Part shown: positions 32,601 through 43,401 of the stretch, piece after piece | How the letters are laid out: each line of letters opens with the position of its first letter | How positions within the stretch are numbered: position 1 is the first letter of the stretch | From: Gibbula magus | Taxonomy: Eukaryota > Mollusca > Gastropoda > Trochida > Trochidae | Assembly: GCA_936450465.1 (NCBI GenBank) | Contig: OW388289.1 | Span: forward strand, 72,042,420-72,106,419 | Reading direction: 5' to 3' | DNA: 64,000 nt | Made by a program: the position numbers and the translations under genes | Notes under the pieces: model-generated | Database searches by the model: none | What the model saw: only the letters and a program-made list of their open reading frames with translations | Told to the model about the DNA's origin: nothing

Positions 32601-35357
32601 GTAGAGACGAGAACATGCGACCCAACATACACCCTGACATCCTTCAACTCAAGTCTAAACGGGCAGATGTGCAGAGGAGACGCACCAACCTTCGCAGGAG
32701 AAAGGTGGGTTTTATGTTTACCTGGGCAGATCCATGACCCTGCAGAGGAGTACTCTGATCAAAACGTATCGAGGTACTGTTTTCAATTTGATCTCATTTC
32801 AATAAGATTGCATTTGGCTGAACTTTGAGGTATATTTGCAGACGGCCCTGGAATCTAAGAACTCTGAGAAGGTCGTACAGAAGAAGGAAGTGGTTGACAC
32901 CTACCAGCAACATCACAATGTCCAGATGGTGGGTATCAGAGGGATATGAGTGTATGATAGCACAGGGAGAATATGGAGTTGTTGAACATAGGATTTGACT
33001 TTTATGGAAAATTGAAGGATATTGAGTCCAACATTGCCATACAGTGAGGGACCACTATATTATCACTCTTTAAAAAGTAATCCTAAAATGATGATAATAT
33101 TTCTTACATATAGTTGATAAATCCAAGTAATTGATTCCTAGAAATAGATAAACTTCCAGGACTTAGTAATTCGGCTCAGCTCTCGAGTATGATATCATGA
33201 GTGTCCATGTCACACTATGTTAACAACACAAGTTCCTAAATATTGGGATTTCTTGAGCAAGAGCAAAGGATATATCTATATTCTGACATGATTGTTGTAT
33301 ATTATATGTTGTTTATGTTTTCAGAAACGTGATCAGAAGAAGGAAGAGGAGGAAATGAGGAAAGAGTTTATTCTTGAGGAAAGGAAAAAAGCTGTGGAGA
33401 GACTTAAGTCTTATAAATTTGTAAGTTTCTGAAATGGAAAAGTAAGAATTCTGAAACAGAAATATCATTGATTACTAAAGAATTTCATGATTGTACAAGC
33501 CAACTATTATCTTGGAGTCATAGTAACTACTAGTACTACTCAAGACAAATCCAAGTAATATAGCCATCTAGAATATCTGTATCAAATTATAAGTTATGTA
33601 TATTATTGCTTTTGGAGCAGTGTTAAGACTTTCATATTTGAATGAAATCTTTCCTAAAGGCTTACTTTCTAATCATTTCAGAAATACCCCACCCCAGCCA
33701 CAATCAAACCACCGAGATACCAACCTCCGAGCCAGAGACGATCTCCCCGGGCAAACGAGTTCATGTCTCTTCAGTCCCGTACCAGCTCTCTAGCCAGTCC
33801 TAGAGGACAAGCCAAACCTACTCCAACACAGAGGAAGAAGTTCATCAAACCAAAAGTAAAAGACACAACAGATACCGGAGTGACAATATATGTGAACGGA
33901 CAGACGCTCACCACATCCATGTTGGAGGAAAAGCCTGAGGCTTCAACCACTGCCTTACCCCAGGGTGGTTCCAAGACCCCACAAGGAGGTCCACCTCCTC
34001 CACCTTCAGGGGTCCCGCCCCCTCCTCCTCCACCCCCACCCTCAGGTGCACCCCCTCCTCCTCCCCCTCCACCCCCGCCCCCGCCCCCACCCCCTCTACC
34101 TCCAAGTGTGACAGGCCCAAGTCCCCAAAACAGCTCCATGTTTGGTAACCTGGACGAAGCAAGGAACCGACTGAAGAAGTCCACAGAGTCAGAGTCTACT
34201 GCCGATGATTCTTCTAACGGTCCCCCCAGCCTGTCTACTCTCCTGGCCAGCAGGAATAAACTCAAACCAGTGTCCGAACGTCCTCCAAGACCAGGTTCGA
34301 AACTTTTTTATGTGCATTTGTGGTTCCTCTTCGCTGGCCAAATGCCAGTAAAATTCTGTTTGGCCAGTAGTTCTAATTTTCTAGTGGCCTGTACAATTCA
34401 CATGAACAAGATTACTGAGCTAACATTTACGTTTAATTATTAGATAATAAGGAAAAATAGTTGTGCTAAATATAAAGGTGTTTAGACCTAAATTTTTAAA
34501 ATTGGTCCTTAAAAATGATATGGCACTAATGTAAGTATTTAAATTAGCTCCCTTTCATGTAATAGCAAAATGTTTGTCTTCTTAATCCTTTTTCAAGGAC
34601 ATCTGTTTTAAGTAGAACATAAATGATATCTCAACTTATGATGGGTTAAATGAAGTTGATATTTGTAGCCATTGGTGCACTGCACTAGAAAATAAATAAT
34701 GAAATAAAAGATTACTGATATTGCGCTCAGAAAACACAAAATTCTCTTTTATATATACTCACAGTGCTGTGTGATGACTGTAAGTACCAAATGATGAGTA
34801 AATATAATTACAGAATAAGATAATTATAACCATAGTGTGATATGAATGTTAATGAAAAAAAGAAAAGAAAGACTTGAATTCTCTTCACTCAAGACGTTTA
34901 CTGGATATTATGATTTGAAAACAACCACCAGTGACATCCCCAAAGAGCCAAAGGGAGGTAACTTGTGTAGGGAAACTGTTAACCGCTTGTAGAAATGTTC
35001 TCAATTTCATCTCTGTACATATCTCCTGTCATCGATAAAATAAGGCACCACAATCCAGAGGGAATGTTTGCACTAATAATAATGAGGATATTTATTTTTA
35101 GAAAAACTAATAGAAATATATTACTTTTATCTCCAGCCACAGACCCACTGGGTGATATTTTTGGGATGATCCGGAAAGGCGTGAAACTGAGGCCGATGAA
35201 GAAGGAAGACTCAGAGGACATGCAGTCGCTTGTAGCCCCGCCCCCCAGCGAGAACCATCTACAGATGCTGCAGAACAGACTGGCCAAGATACATATGATG
35301 ACCCACGACAGCTCACCGGAGAGGGATGATGACGATGATGACGACTTTGATGATTGA
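29610..35357 (+). CDS. JMY: JMY/WHAMM-type actin nucleation-promoting factor (789 aa)
   Basis: Nine coding exons: 29610-30453, 31010-31091, 31463-31553, 31939-32104, 32535-32704, 32842-32928, 33325-33420, 33682-34294 and 35137-35357. All junctions are GT-AG and in phase, giving 790 codons with TGA. The N-terminal domain opens GWVAVKESPF and FLVAWNAVEKKVAVSC, as in JMY and WHAMM. A long coiled coil follows (about 160-510). Then come a polyproline tract (about 616-653) for profilin binding and three WH2-like actin-binding motifs near 663-679 (ARNRLKKS), 695-709 (ASRNKLKPV) and 720-736 (IRKGVKL). A short connector and acidic tail ending DDDFDD complete it. Three WH2 motifs favour JMY over WHAMM, which has two. 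The family activates Arp2/3 and nucleates actin directly. The tail has Phe where the family usually has Trp. Met at 29610 is chosen because an acceptor precedes it at 29569. Confidence 0.93.
30508..30753 (+). mobile_element. tRNA-derived SINE in JMY intron 1
   Basis: The tRNA-like head has an A box (TAGCTCAGTTGGTAGAG) and a B box (GGTTCGATTCC). An unrelated body of about 150 bases and an ATT-repeat tail follow. The head cannot be a functional tRNA because its 3' half lacks a matching acceptor stem and it runs on into SINE sequence. The body differs from that of the SINE family at 37264. Confidence 0.85.
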
Positions 35358-37251
35358 TAATAGTGACTGAAGATTCATATGATGATTTATACGGGGAGGG
35401 AGAATTATTCTTATGATGGATATCATAGAGGTAATTTAAGATACAAATGATTCAACAGTTTTCAGGAGAGATGATGATGATGATGATCGGGTAAGGGGGA
35501 TTGATTATGTCGGGATAGTGATGATTATTATTAAATTAGGAAGCGAAAGATTTGGACAGTTCATCTGCGAGCTAATTATAATGATGATCATGATAATGAA
35601 TATTGTTTATCCTAGTTATTATATTTAAATGGGAAATGTGTAAACCAGATTTCAATTAACAGAATGTTTGTGCCAATGATAAAAATATCGCACTGTCACG
35701 ATATTTTAGATAGATGCTATTACACTGAAAACACAAAATATCCCGAAGATCTCCTTTTGATGATTCATTTGAAGAATCCCCAGTGTTGTGATGTAAATAT
35801 GCCAATGCTTTTATGTTTTTAAATGTTCTCTAAGATTTTACAGTTCACTCTCCTCGTCTGTTAAAAGAATGGCGACACAAGATGGCAAAATTGAAGCATG
35901 TGTTATTCAACGAAGAAATTAATTCATGAAATATGCTTAAAACACTAAAAAAAACTTTTACAAAGCAGAGGATATTTGACATTTCTCGACAACACCATGT
36001 ATATCTCATCTAGTGAAGTGGAAATGCATATGTTCATAGCTGCGAGTGTAATATATTAGTTCTATTTCACTCAAAGATGTTCTATTTATTAGATTAAACA
36101 AATTATGCATGGTTCGTATGACAAGACTTTATTTGTATGAACAGAGCATCCATGTTCGCCTTGCTTCATCAAGGTAATATTACGACGTGATCCTCGTTAA
36201 TATGATGTCATGATTGAAACTATTAAAGTAACATGTTATTACACTCCTTGAAAATACTGATTTAAGTTTACTTGATAAATACTGTATTTCACCACTGAAA
36301 ATATATTTAATACCTTTTTTTACTTCATCTCTGTAAGACCTCAACAAATTCTTATCCAATATAGAAAACATATTCACAATGATGTACCTACTTGTAACAG
36401 AAGAATTGTTTGTATCTGAATTGTACATGTTCATTTCACTTTAAAACAAGTAATTGTCACTGGGGTGACAAGATCCACAAAATCTCAAAATAAAAGAGAA
36501 CAAGTAGATGCCATAGTTGAATAGGAAAACAAATGTCGACTGAAACATGATCCTATTTGATAATCTGATTTTGGTGTGGTTGTTCAAACTCAAATTATTT
36601 TTTTCAAAACCAATCATGAATTTGAAAACACTGTCAGAGACATGCTGACATGCTTAGATAAGGTTCTAATGCTGAAAATTCAAAGCTTAGCTGTAATCTT
36701 GACAACAATGCCACAAGGCTCAACATCATCAGGGCCCTGCATTATACACAGAAATAGCCCAAGGTTTGTGCAATCTAATCAGCTCCTCCTGTTCCTCGTG
36801 AAAGGCATTGTCTGAGGTATGAAGAGAATCCAGTGGATCTGTATTGAGATATCCCACTGTTAGAAAAGCTTGACTTGATTCTAAGTTATGCTATGACCTA
36901 TGATAATGTCGAAATTACCAGAATCGACTGGGCCTTGGGTCTTCCCAAGGAGATGTTTAGTCTAATATATGAAGAGATTCAAGTGAATTATTCATGAGAT
37001 TCCACTCCGATATGGTTAGAATGTTCAGTATTCTTTTGAATACTTGTAATATCAAGGAAGGGATTGTGGCATATCAGAATGGGTTTTATTGGAATTGGAA
37101 ACTTTGACTTCTAACCATCTGAAAGCTTGATGTAAACTTAATCAAAACTTCCTTGATGCAATGTTGCATTTTGGACTGTCTATTACATATTTTACTTGGA
37201 AAGCATATGCATATTTGTTGTGAAAACAAATCTTGTGACAATTTGTTTTAT
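35358..37251. other. JMY 3' untranslated region and flank
   Basis: GAT repeats continue just past the stop codon. AATAAA at about 36488 is one possible poly(A) signal, but several others exist further on and none can be chosen. No coding exon is visible. Confidence 0.4.
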
Positions 37252-37263
37252 TCTGTTAGAGGC

Positions 37264-37581
37264 GGGGGCGGGATAGCGCAGTGGTTAGCGCGTTCGGCTT
37301 CGGATCAAGAGGTCCGGGGTTCGAATCCCGCCAGGGGCACGGCAACTTTGTCTGCAGTAGAGAACTGTTCTACACGCAGTCAGGTTTGGGTGCAATGCTA
37401 CACTGAATTTCGGAGTAGTACCACCCATGGTTCGCTAGTTCCAGCCGTTGCTCGCAGGTTTCACCGCAATGCATAGCCACATGGCGTTGCGGGCTTTCTC
37501 CCTGCCGTAATACTAGCAGCCGCGATATAAGTGAAATACTCTTGAAAGCGGCGTAAAACAACAACTCACTCACTCACTCAC
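37264..37581 (+). mobile_element. Full-length tRNA-derived SINE with perfect target duplication
   Basis: The tRNA-like head has an A box (GATAGCGCAGTGGTTAGCG) and a B box (GGTTCGAATCC). A conserved body and a TCAC-repeat tail follow. It is flanked by an exact 12-base duplication, TCTGTTAGAGGC, at 37252-37263 and 37582-37593. This indicates recent insertion by a LINE-type target-primed mechanism. A shorter relative is at 63654-63909. Confidence 0.93.
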
Positions 37582-38111
37582 TCTGTTAGAGGCTGAAAAC
37601 TGACATGTTTCAATGTACAAAATTAAATGTATTATATTGTTACTGGCCAGCAGTGAATGAAAGAAATGTGGGTTAATTTGTCATATTTTAGTACTTTCAA
37701 TGATATAAATAAATAGAATACTAAAATGAGTTTGCCAAATACCAGTATTATTTCATCATGTGACGTGTCTAGTTGATATTTCACTTGTGGTTGTGACACT
37801 CGTCGTGAACTTTAACAACTCATGAACATTAATACTTCATGAAATAGACCTGGTATTTGACAAACTCAATTGAGTGTTATATATGTATTATTACAATCTG
37901 ATGAGCTATTTTATTTGCTCCATAGTCTTGTTACTGTAACTCAACAAAACCTATGGATTGTAATTTTCTGACAATGTTGAAATGATAAATAGTGTTTTGT
38001 TATTGATAATGTATATACCAATGAACTAAATTATATAAATCAAAAGGTAGCATGTGGAAATGATGTAAGATGAATAAAATAGACTATCAAACCATTTTGT
38101 TGTTTCCTTGA

Positions 38112-38165
38112 TTTTGAGTGAGTTATTGTTTAATGCCGCTTCAGCAGTATCGCAGCCATTAGCGG
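38112..38165 (-). mobile_element. Tail fragment of the same SINE family, reverse orientation
   Basis: GAGTGAGTTATTGTTTAATG followed by CCGCTTCAGCAGTAT is the complement of the 3' end of the 37264 SINE (GCGGCGTAAAACAAC and tail), with mismatches. Confidence 0.65.
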
Positions 38166-38340
38166 TTCCTTGATTTTGGAACTTTCACCAAGCAAACCAC
38201 GACTGTTATGTCCTGAGAGCAAGTAACGGCTGTTACAAGTCACACCCATGGCAATGCCACACCTACACTGAATGTGAAATACTGATAGTTCCAAGCAGCC
38301 ATACTGCTCCAGAAATTTATTTCAGCTGCAATAGTTTGTA

Positions 38341-38585
38341 GTGGTACGACTTAAGTGTTTAACTCAAGCCCCAGAGTCTAGTGAGCACGGAGCAGGTTCG
38401 ACTTCAAATCTAAACATCAGGGGCTCAGCAACTCTCTGTAGAGAACTGTTCCAGTATGGTTTAGGGCATAATGGACTGCAATGCTACATTGAAATTCAAT
38501 TCTATGCCATCCATGGTTTGCTAGTTCCAGCCAATGCTTGTTGATTTCATCACAATATTTCATCAATGGTGTTGTGCAGCAATAC
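38341..38585 (+). mobile_element. Old degenerate SINE copy
   Basis: The body motifs CTCTGTAGAGAACTGTTC, CAATGCTACATTGAA and CATGGTTTGCTAGTTCCAGC match the 37264 SINE. The tRNA-like head is hardly recognisable. The following stretch, 38586-39895, shows no gene. Confidence 0.7.
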
Positions 38586-39899
38586 TAGTCTGTGTCATGA
38601 AAATCAACCCTCAATTCAAACAAAGAACTTGTGATGAGACAGTAAATACACATTCTCTTGCTCCTTACGCCAACAATCCCTCAAACTCAAAGTATCACAA
38701 TGGCCCAAAATTAAGGGCAATATTTGTAAACAGTGTTTGAAATAACTGCCTGCCCCTCTGCCAATTGCTGGTTATTTCTGATCAAGCCAGTTGCAAAAGT
38801 GGCGAGCAAGCCTGTCTGGCTTGTGTGATTTTCCGTAAACAAAGTGCCAACATGCTGCAGGGCCTGTTTAATTTTTAGAAGGCCTGCTTCAGTTTTAGAA
38901 GGCCTGCTTCATTTTTCAAATCCATAGCCTGGATTGCCAATAGAGACATAAGAGTATTTCGAACACTGTTTGCAAATAGTTCCAGGGCCTTATTTCACAT
39001 AACCCTGTCAGTGACAATGGGTGACCTAAACTATATAACATTATCATGATAAGTGTAGGCTAAGAGAGATCTGTGCGTGTGAACCACAGACATTCATCTT
39101 CACAGTAGACAGGTGACTTGGAAATTACAAAACAAGAATATTTTCATTTCACATTTTAATCATAATATCTGTTGAAATTGTATGGATTTCCTCTCAGTTG
39201 TCTGCTGGATTGAACTGCAATTCATTTGTATTTCTCCCAGATTTCCGCTGTGACTGGTCACAGACTGTGGTGTTATTCTTCTTTACGGAACGACCAGCTG
39301 TGTAGCACATCCGTTCCGGAGAATAACTGCTGCAAATAACCAGTAAACAAATATATCCATTGTCAACTTATATGTACATGGATCACCAAAATGTTATTAT
39401 TAAGTAGCTCATATTTTAATCCATATATATTTGAATATTTGGTTGAATTTTCATTACTGATTAATAAAACATGAACTGCTGTATTGTATTTGTATAGATA
39501 CAGACAAGTGGAAAATCAAAAGTTCAATCACTGTTCAACAAAATATGTACCGGGTATGCGCATTATACAAATAAATCTGCTCTTTCTCACCTTCATCTAT
39601 CATCAGGAGGATATTCATTCAGTTTGTCAAGATTTTTCTTCCCACCTACAGGATCTGAAAGTGAAAAGTGGGTAATTAGGCAGTCTTTTAGTATAGAAAA
39701 GTGAAAAGGTGGTTAAATTTATTTGGCAAAATTTTATAAACATGTGAAGCCAGCACGGGAAGTTCATACCGTCATGGTGCTCCATACCGCAATCAGTCAA
39801 GCACTGACAATGTATTTCAGCACAAAAAAACATCATTGTTTATTGCCATAAGTCACCTGACTGTATGATACTATTTCAAGTATTATTGAGACTCTTTAA

Positions 39900-40123
39900 A
39901 GGGACACCACATCAAGGATAAAGATGAGATCATATTTATCTACTTGTGCTGATAAGAGTGTCTGCTAACAAGTCACAGACCCCCAATTCAGACACCGTTA
40001 TGTAATTAGTAATAAAATCAACTCCATGAAAACAGTGAAGTGAAGCATGACTCCCTAGCAGACATGCTAATCAACATAGGTAGATAAATCTGATCTCATC
40101 TTTATCCTCAACGCGGTGTCCCT
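39900..40123. mobile_element. TTAA-flanked MITE, 224 bp, long terminal repeats
   Basis: The ends AGGGACACCACATCAAGGAT and the complement of the right end are similar over about 45 bases, with a shared core GGATAAAGATGAGATCA. TTAA flanks both sides (39896-39899 and 40124-40127). The same TTAA target as the elements at 2276, 3337 and 47766 points to one mechanism, but the terminal sequences are different. Confidence 0.8.
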
Positions 40124-40237
40124 TTAAGCTATTACATGTATCAGTTTATAAGTCTGAGTTATCCCATTACAAATATATTCAAATGAAAACAAATCTTTGC
40201 AAACATTTTACAAAATGAAGTCAATGAAAACACTTAC

Positions 40238-40300
40238 TTTGAATCTAGACTGTCCAACTGCCCTGGATACTGATGGCGATAATGCCTTGTGTTTCACCAC
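40238..40300 (-). other. Isolated exon-like segment
   Basis: A 63-base segment on the minus strand lies between a good acceptor (GATCTTTTCAG) and a strong donor (AAA then GTAAGT). It is open for 21 codons in one frame, starting VVKHKALSPS. It could be an alternative or non-coding downstream exon of the hnRNP M gene, or belong to an unseen gene. No partner exon was identified. Confidence 0.35.
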
Positions 40301-42963
40301 CTGAAAAGATCAAAATGAATGCTTTAAATTGGTTCTTTGTGATTACATCTTAAAGCACTTTTCAAAACTGAAAGTTACATTTAAATTTGCAGACTGTTAA
40401 ATATTTAGATGACATTACAGAAGTAGAAATAGAGAGTGAAGGTTTGTTATAGAATCTCTTTTAAATGATGTTTGAAAACAAGTTTGCTTCCCAAGATTCA
40501 GTATTAACTGAAAGCCCAAAAGATTACCAGTTACCTTCTCAGCAGAATCAAAAGCATCTTACGAAGACCTGATGCAAAATATATAAACAACCAGAATATT
40601 AAAGTTCAGAATAAAGAAATGAAATCAGCAAGTTTGCCTGTGAGTTGGACAACAAATCCTCAATTCCTCCGCCGTTGAAGATGCTCAAGATTCCACACAA
40701 TAGCAGTTTCAGGATATATTGGAGTTACCTCCCTTGAATGGCAGTTACCTCCCCTGAACTGCAGTAATCTCCCTTGAATTGGTGTCATCAAGCCTCAAAG
40801 CACCATATATAATCAAAGACACACACAACATCTAATCAAGCCAAGCCGAAAGATTTAACATTGTTACATAGAGTGACTTAATGTTAATTTTCATAGCTAC
40901 TCTCCCAGAAACAATTACAATTTTATAACAAGCATTATCTTTGAATGAATTATGCAAAAACGGGAATATTGACTAAAAAAATTCTAACCATGAAAAATAT
41001 ATTTCATTTCTAAACTTGAGGAAAAAACTGCAGAAGCATAATAAATCGTTCAACTATATATACCATAACTTAGACTTGTAAAGCTGAAAACACACAAAAA
41101 ACAAAAACATGGTGATGGACAGAGGATACCCAAACTGCCCTCAACCGAACATACTTACTCCTTGCGAAGCAACACAATCCAACATCCTTGATAACGGCGT
41201 CAAAATCAACCCAAAGGTGTCAAGCAACGCCATCAGAACCCATCCACATGAAGCATTCTTTATATAAACAATGGCCTCTGCAAAATGTCTTTCCTTGCCA
41301 ATCTTGACAATTTCCTCATCTTGCAAAAACACATCATCTGATAATATTTTTCGATCATCATATATTCTCCAAACCATCACAACATCCATGATTTGAAGGG
41401 TATGAAATAAGGACTTTCTCTTTTTTTCAATCTTGAGAAAATATAAGTAATTAGATCCAACAGAAACACTTCAATCTTAATTTCCATGATTTGAAGAAGG
41501 AAAAAACATTTGCAAAAAAAGAAGTGGGTCTCTTGTGACAATCGTATCTTGATGTACGCTCCCATAAATTACCTGAGCTATTCAATTCAATAGCGACCTG
41601 TATACTCCAAACCACTGCAATTCACTTTGCTAATACAATTATTCAATTTCTTCCGACAATGTAGTTTTCAAAGGTTGATCCAATAAAAATATTCCACAGT
41701 TGGTAACATCAAAAGTGCTTTCCCTTTCAAAACTTCAGTACCCATTGTGCGTACACAATATGAAATCTCATCTTCCGAAAATGCCAAGTCAATAAGACAT
41801 CATTTTGCTTTATGTGATAACAATGCAAATATCCTCCAAAAAGCACAGACCATATAGTTTTCAAGAACAACAAGCCTAGGCTTGCATTTCATTCAATCCC
41901 CAATTTTTTAAAGACTCCTCATGAAAACAGCATTGTTCATTATTGACAGGAATTTTTACCCATTGTATCCACTTTGGATCCTTAAGAAAAGAAAATGACT
42001 TTAATTCCTTCATGTTTAAGCCCAAGGGGTTGCAAAAATTTCCCTAAAACCCCTATAGGAAGCATACAATGAAAGTGAACCATATCCTGAAAATTTCTAT
42101 ACGAGTTCAGTTTTGACTCACAATTATAAAAAGATATCAGTGATATAGATGACCATATACCTGGATTACCCAAGCATTATAAATAAAATTTGAAGCAAAC
42201 AGATGTCTTGAGAAAACTGTGTAATGGAGTTTTTAAAAATATATTGTAAATTAGAAATTTTCCCCAGTAGATTATACATGATAGACTTCACACCTAATGC
42301 AAGGTTGACACAAACAAGCCGTCATGTATCGTTATTAAATATCTAAAAACAACATATCTGCAGCAAAATAACTGACAGGTTGTTCAACTTAGCAAAACAA
42401 ACCCATCAGCAATTGCTAAATATGCCTCAAGTCTGAAAGAAAAGAACGTCATTGATATCTGCAACAATCCAACAACCAACCCAGTCTTTCCCCAAGAGTT
42501 GAACAAGTTTCAAGGCAATATTGAACAAGTTTCAAGGCAATATCGAACAAATTTCAAGGCAATATCGAACAAATTTCACGCAAGCCAACAGTTTTAAAGA
42601 TACTGGAGTGCAGCAAAAACCACAGAATTGTGACCTATTGTGAACTTCCTTTTTCTGAGCAATATTAACAACATTCCATGTTTTTTTTCTCTTCACAAAT
42701 CGAACCAATTATGTTAAGACAGTTTTTACAGCCAAAATTAAATCTTTTTGACAAGACAAATAACTTCAAGATGAAGAAACCATTGTCAAAAGTATTACAA
42801 ATTACAACTATTTCAATATACCAATACATACATATATACTGCCAGAAAATTGTTCTTCCGTTTCCAAACCCAATATTTTCTTACTGCCCCCAAAATAACT
42901 TAAACTTCACAGAACCAACCATGCACATAACCAACTTAAAACAATTGTAAGCCTTGTTATTAA
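40301..42963. other. Region downstream of hnRNP M, little recognised
   Basis: AT-rich. A small set of three diverged copies of a TTACCTCCCTTGAA motif occurs at about 40725-40785. A minus frame at 41389-41141 ends at a possible donor (GGA then GTAAGT) but has no family resemblance. Confidence 0.35.
42498..42583. repeat. 22-bp tandem repeat, about four copies
   Basis: The unit GAACAAGTTTCAAGGCAATA plus TT or TC is repeated four times with few changes. Confidence 0.85.
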
Positions 42964-42969
42964 TTTATT
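42964..42969 (-). terminator. Candidate poly(A) signal of hnRNP M
   Basis: AATAAA on the minus strand about 435 bases after the stop codon, followed by a GT-rich stretch (TTTTAAGTTGGTTATGTG). It is one of several AT-rich candidates. Confidence 0.35.
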
Positions 42970-43401
42970 CATAATTTGATGAAATTGAAAATACATTTTT
43001 CTCATAAAAACCACTGATAAAACTACTTGTGACATGTATAATAGAGATGAATATCAAACACAATGAAGACGAGACATTTTCTGTTGCCTTTGGTCCAAAC
43101 AGTTTTTACAGAGTGCAGAGTGGAAAAATTTCAAACTCTGTCACAACATAAAATTAGCACAATGTTGACGTATAAAAATGGAACTTCTTCCACAAATAAG
43201 ATGCACCGAAATCCTCAGTTTCGAAACAAAGAGTCACGATTGGCTGCAAACATTACAGCCTCCAATCAGGAGAGTGAAACAAAGGGACATAACTGGACCC
43301 TCAACAGCCTGCCTGCCTGCCTGCCACAATGTACCGAGATGAATCCACATCATCACGTGAACCGCAAGGGTACGTACATGTGTCAGGATGTCAGCAAGTT
43401 C

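Noticed and set aside
33771..34265. Glycine-rich minus-strand frame
   Set aside because: Antisense shadow of the polyproline exon of JMY.
41141..41389. 82-codon minus frame ending at a possible splice donor
   Set aside because: No family resemblance and no partner exon. It may simply be hnRNP M downstream sequence.
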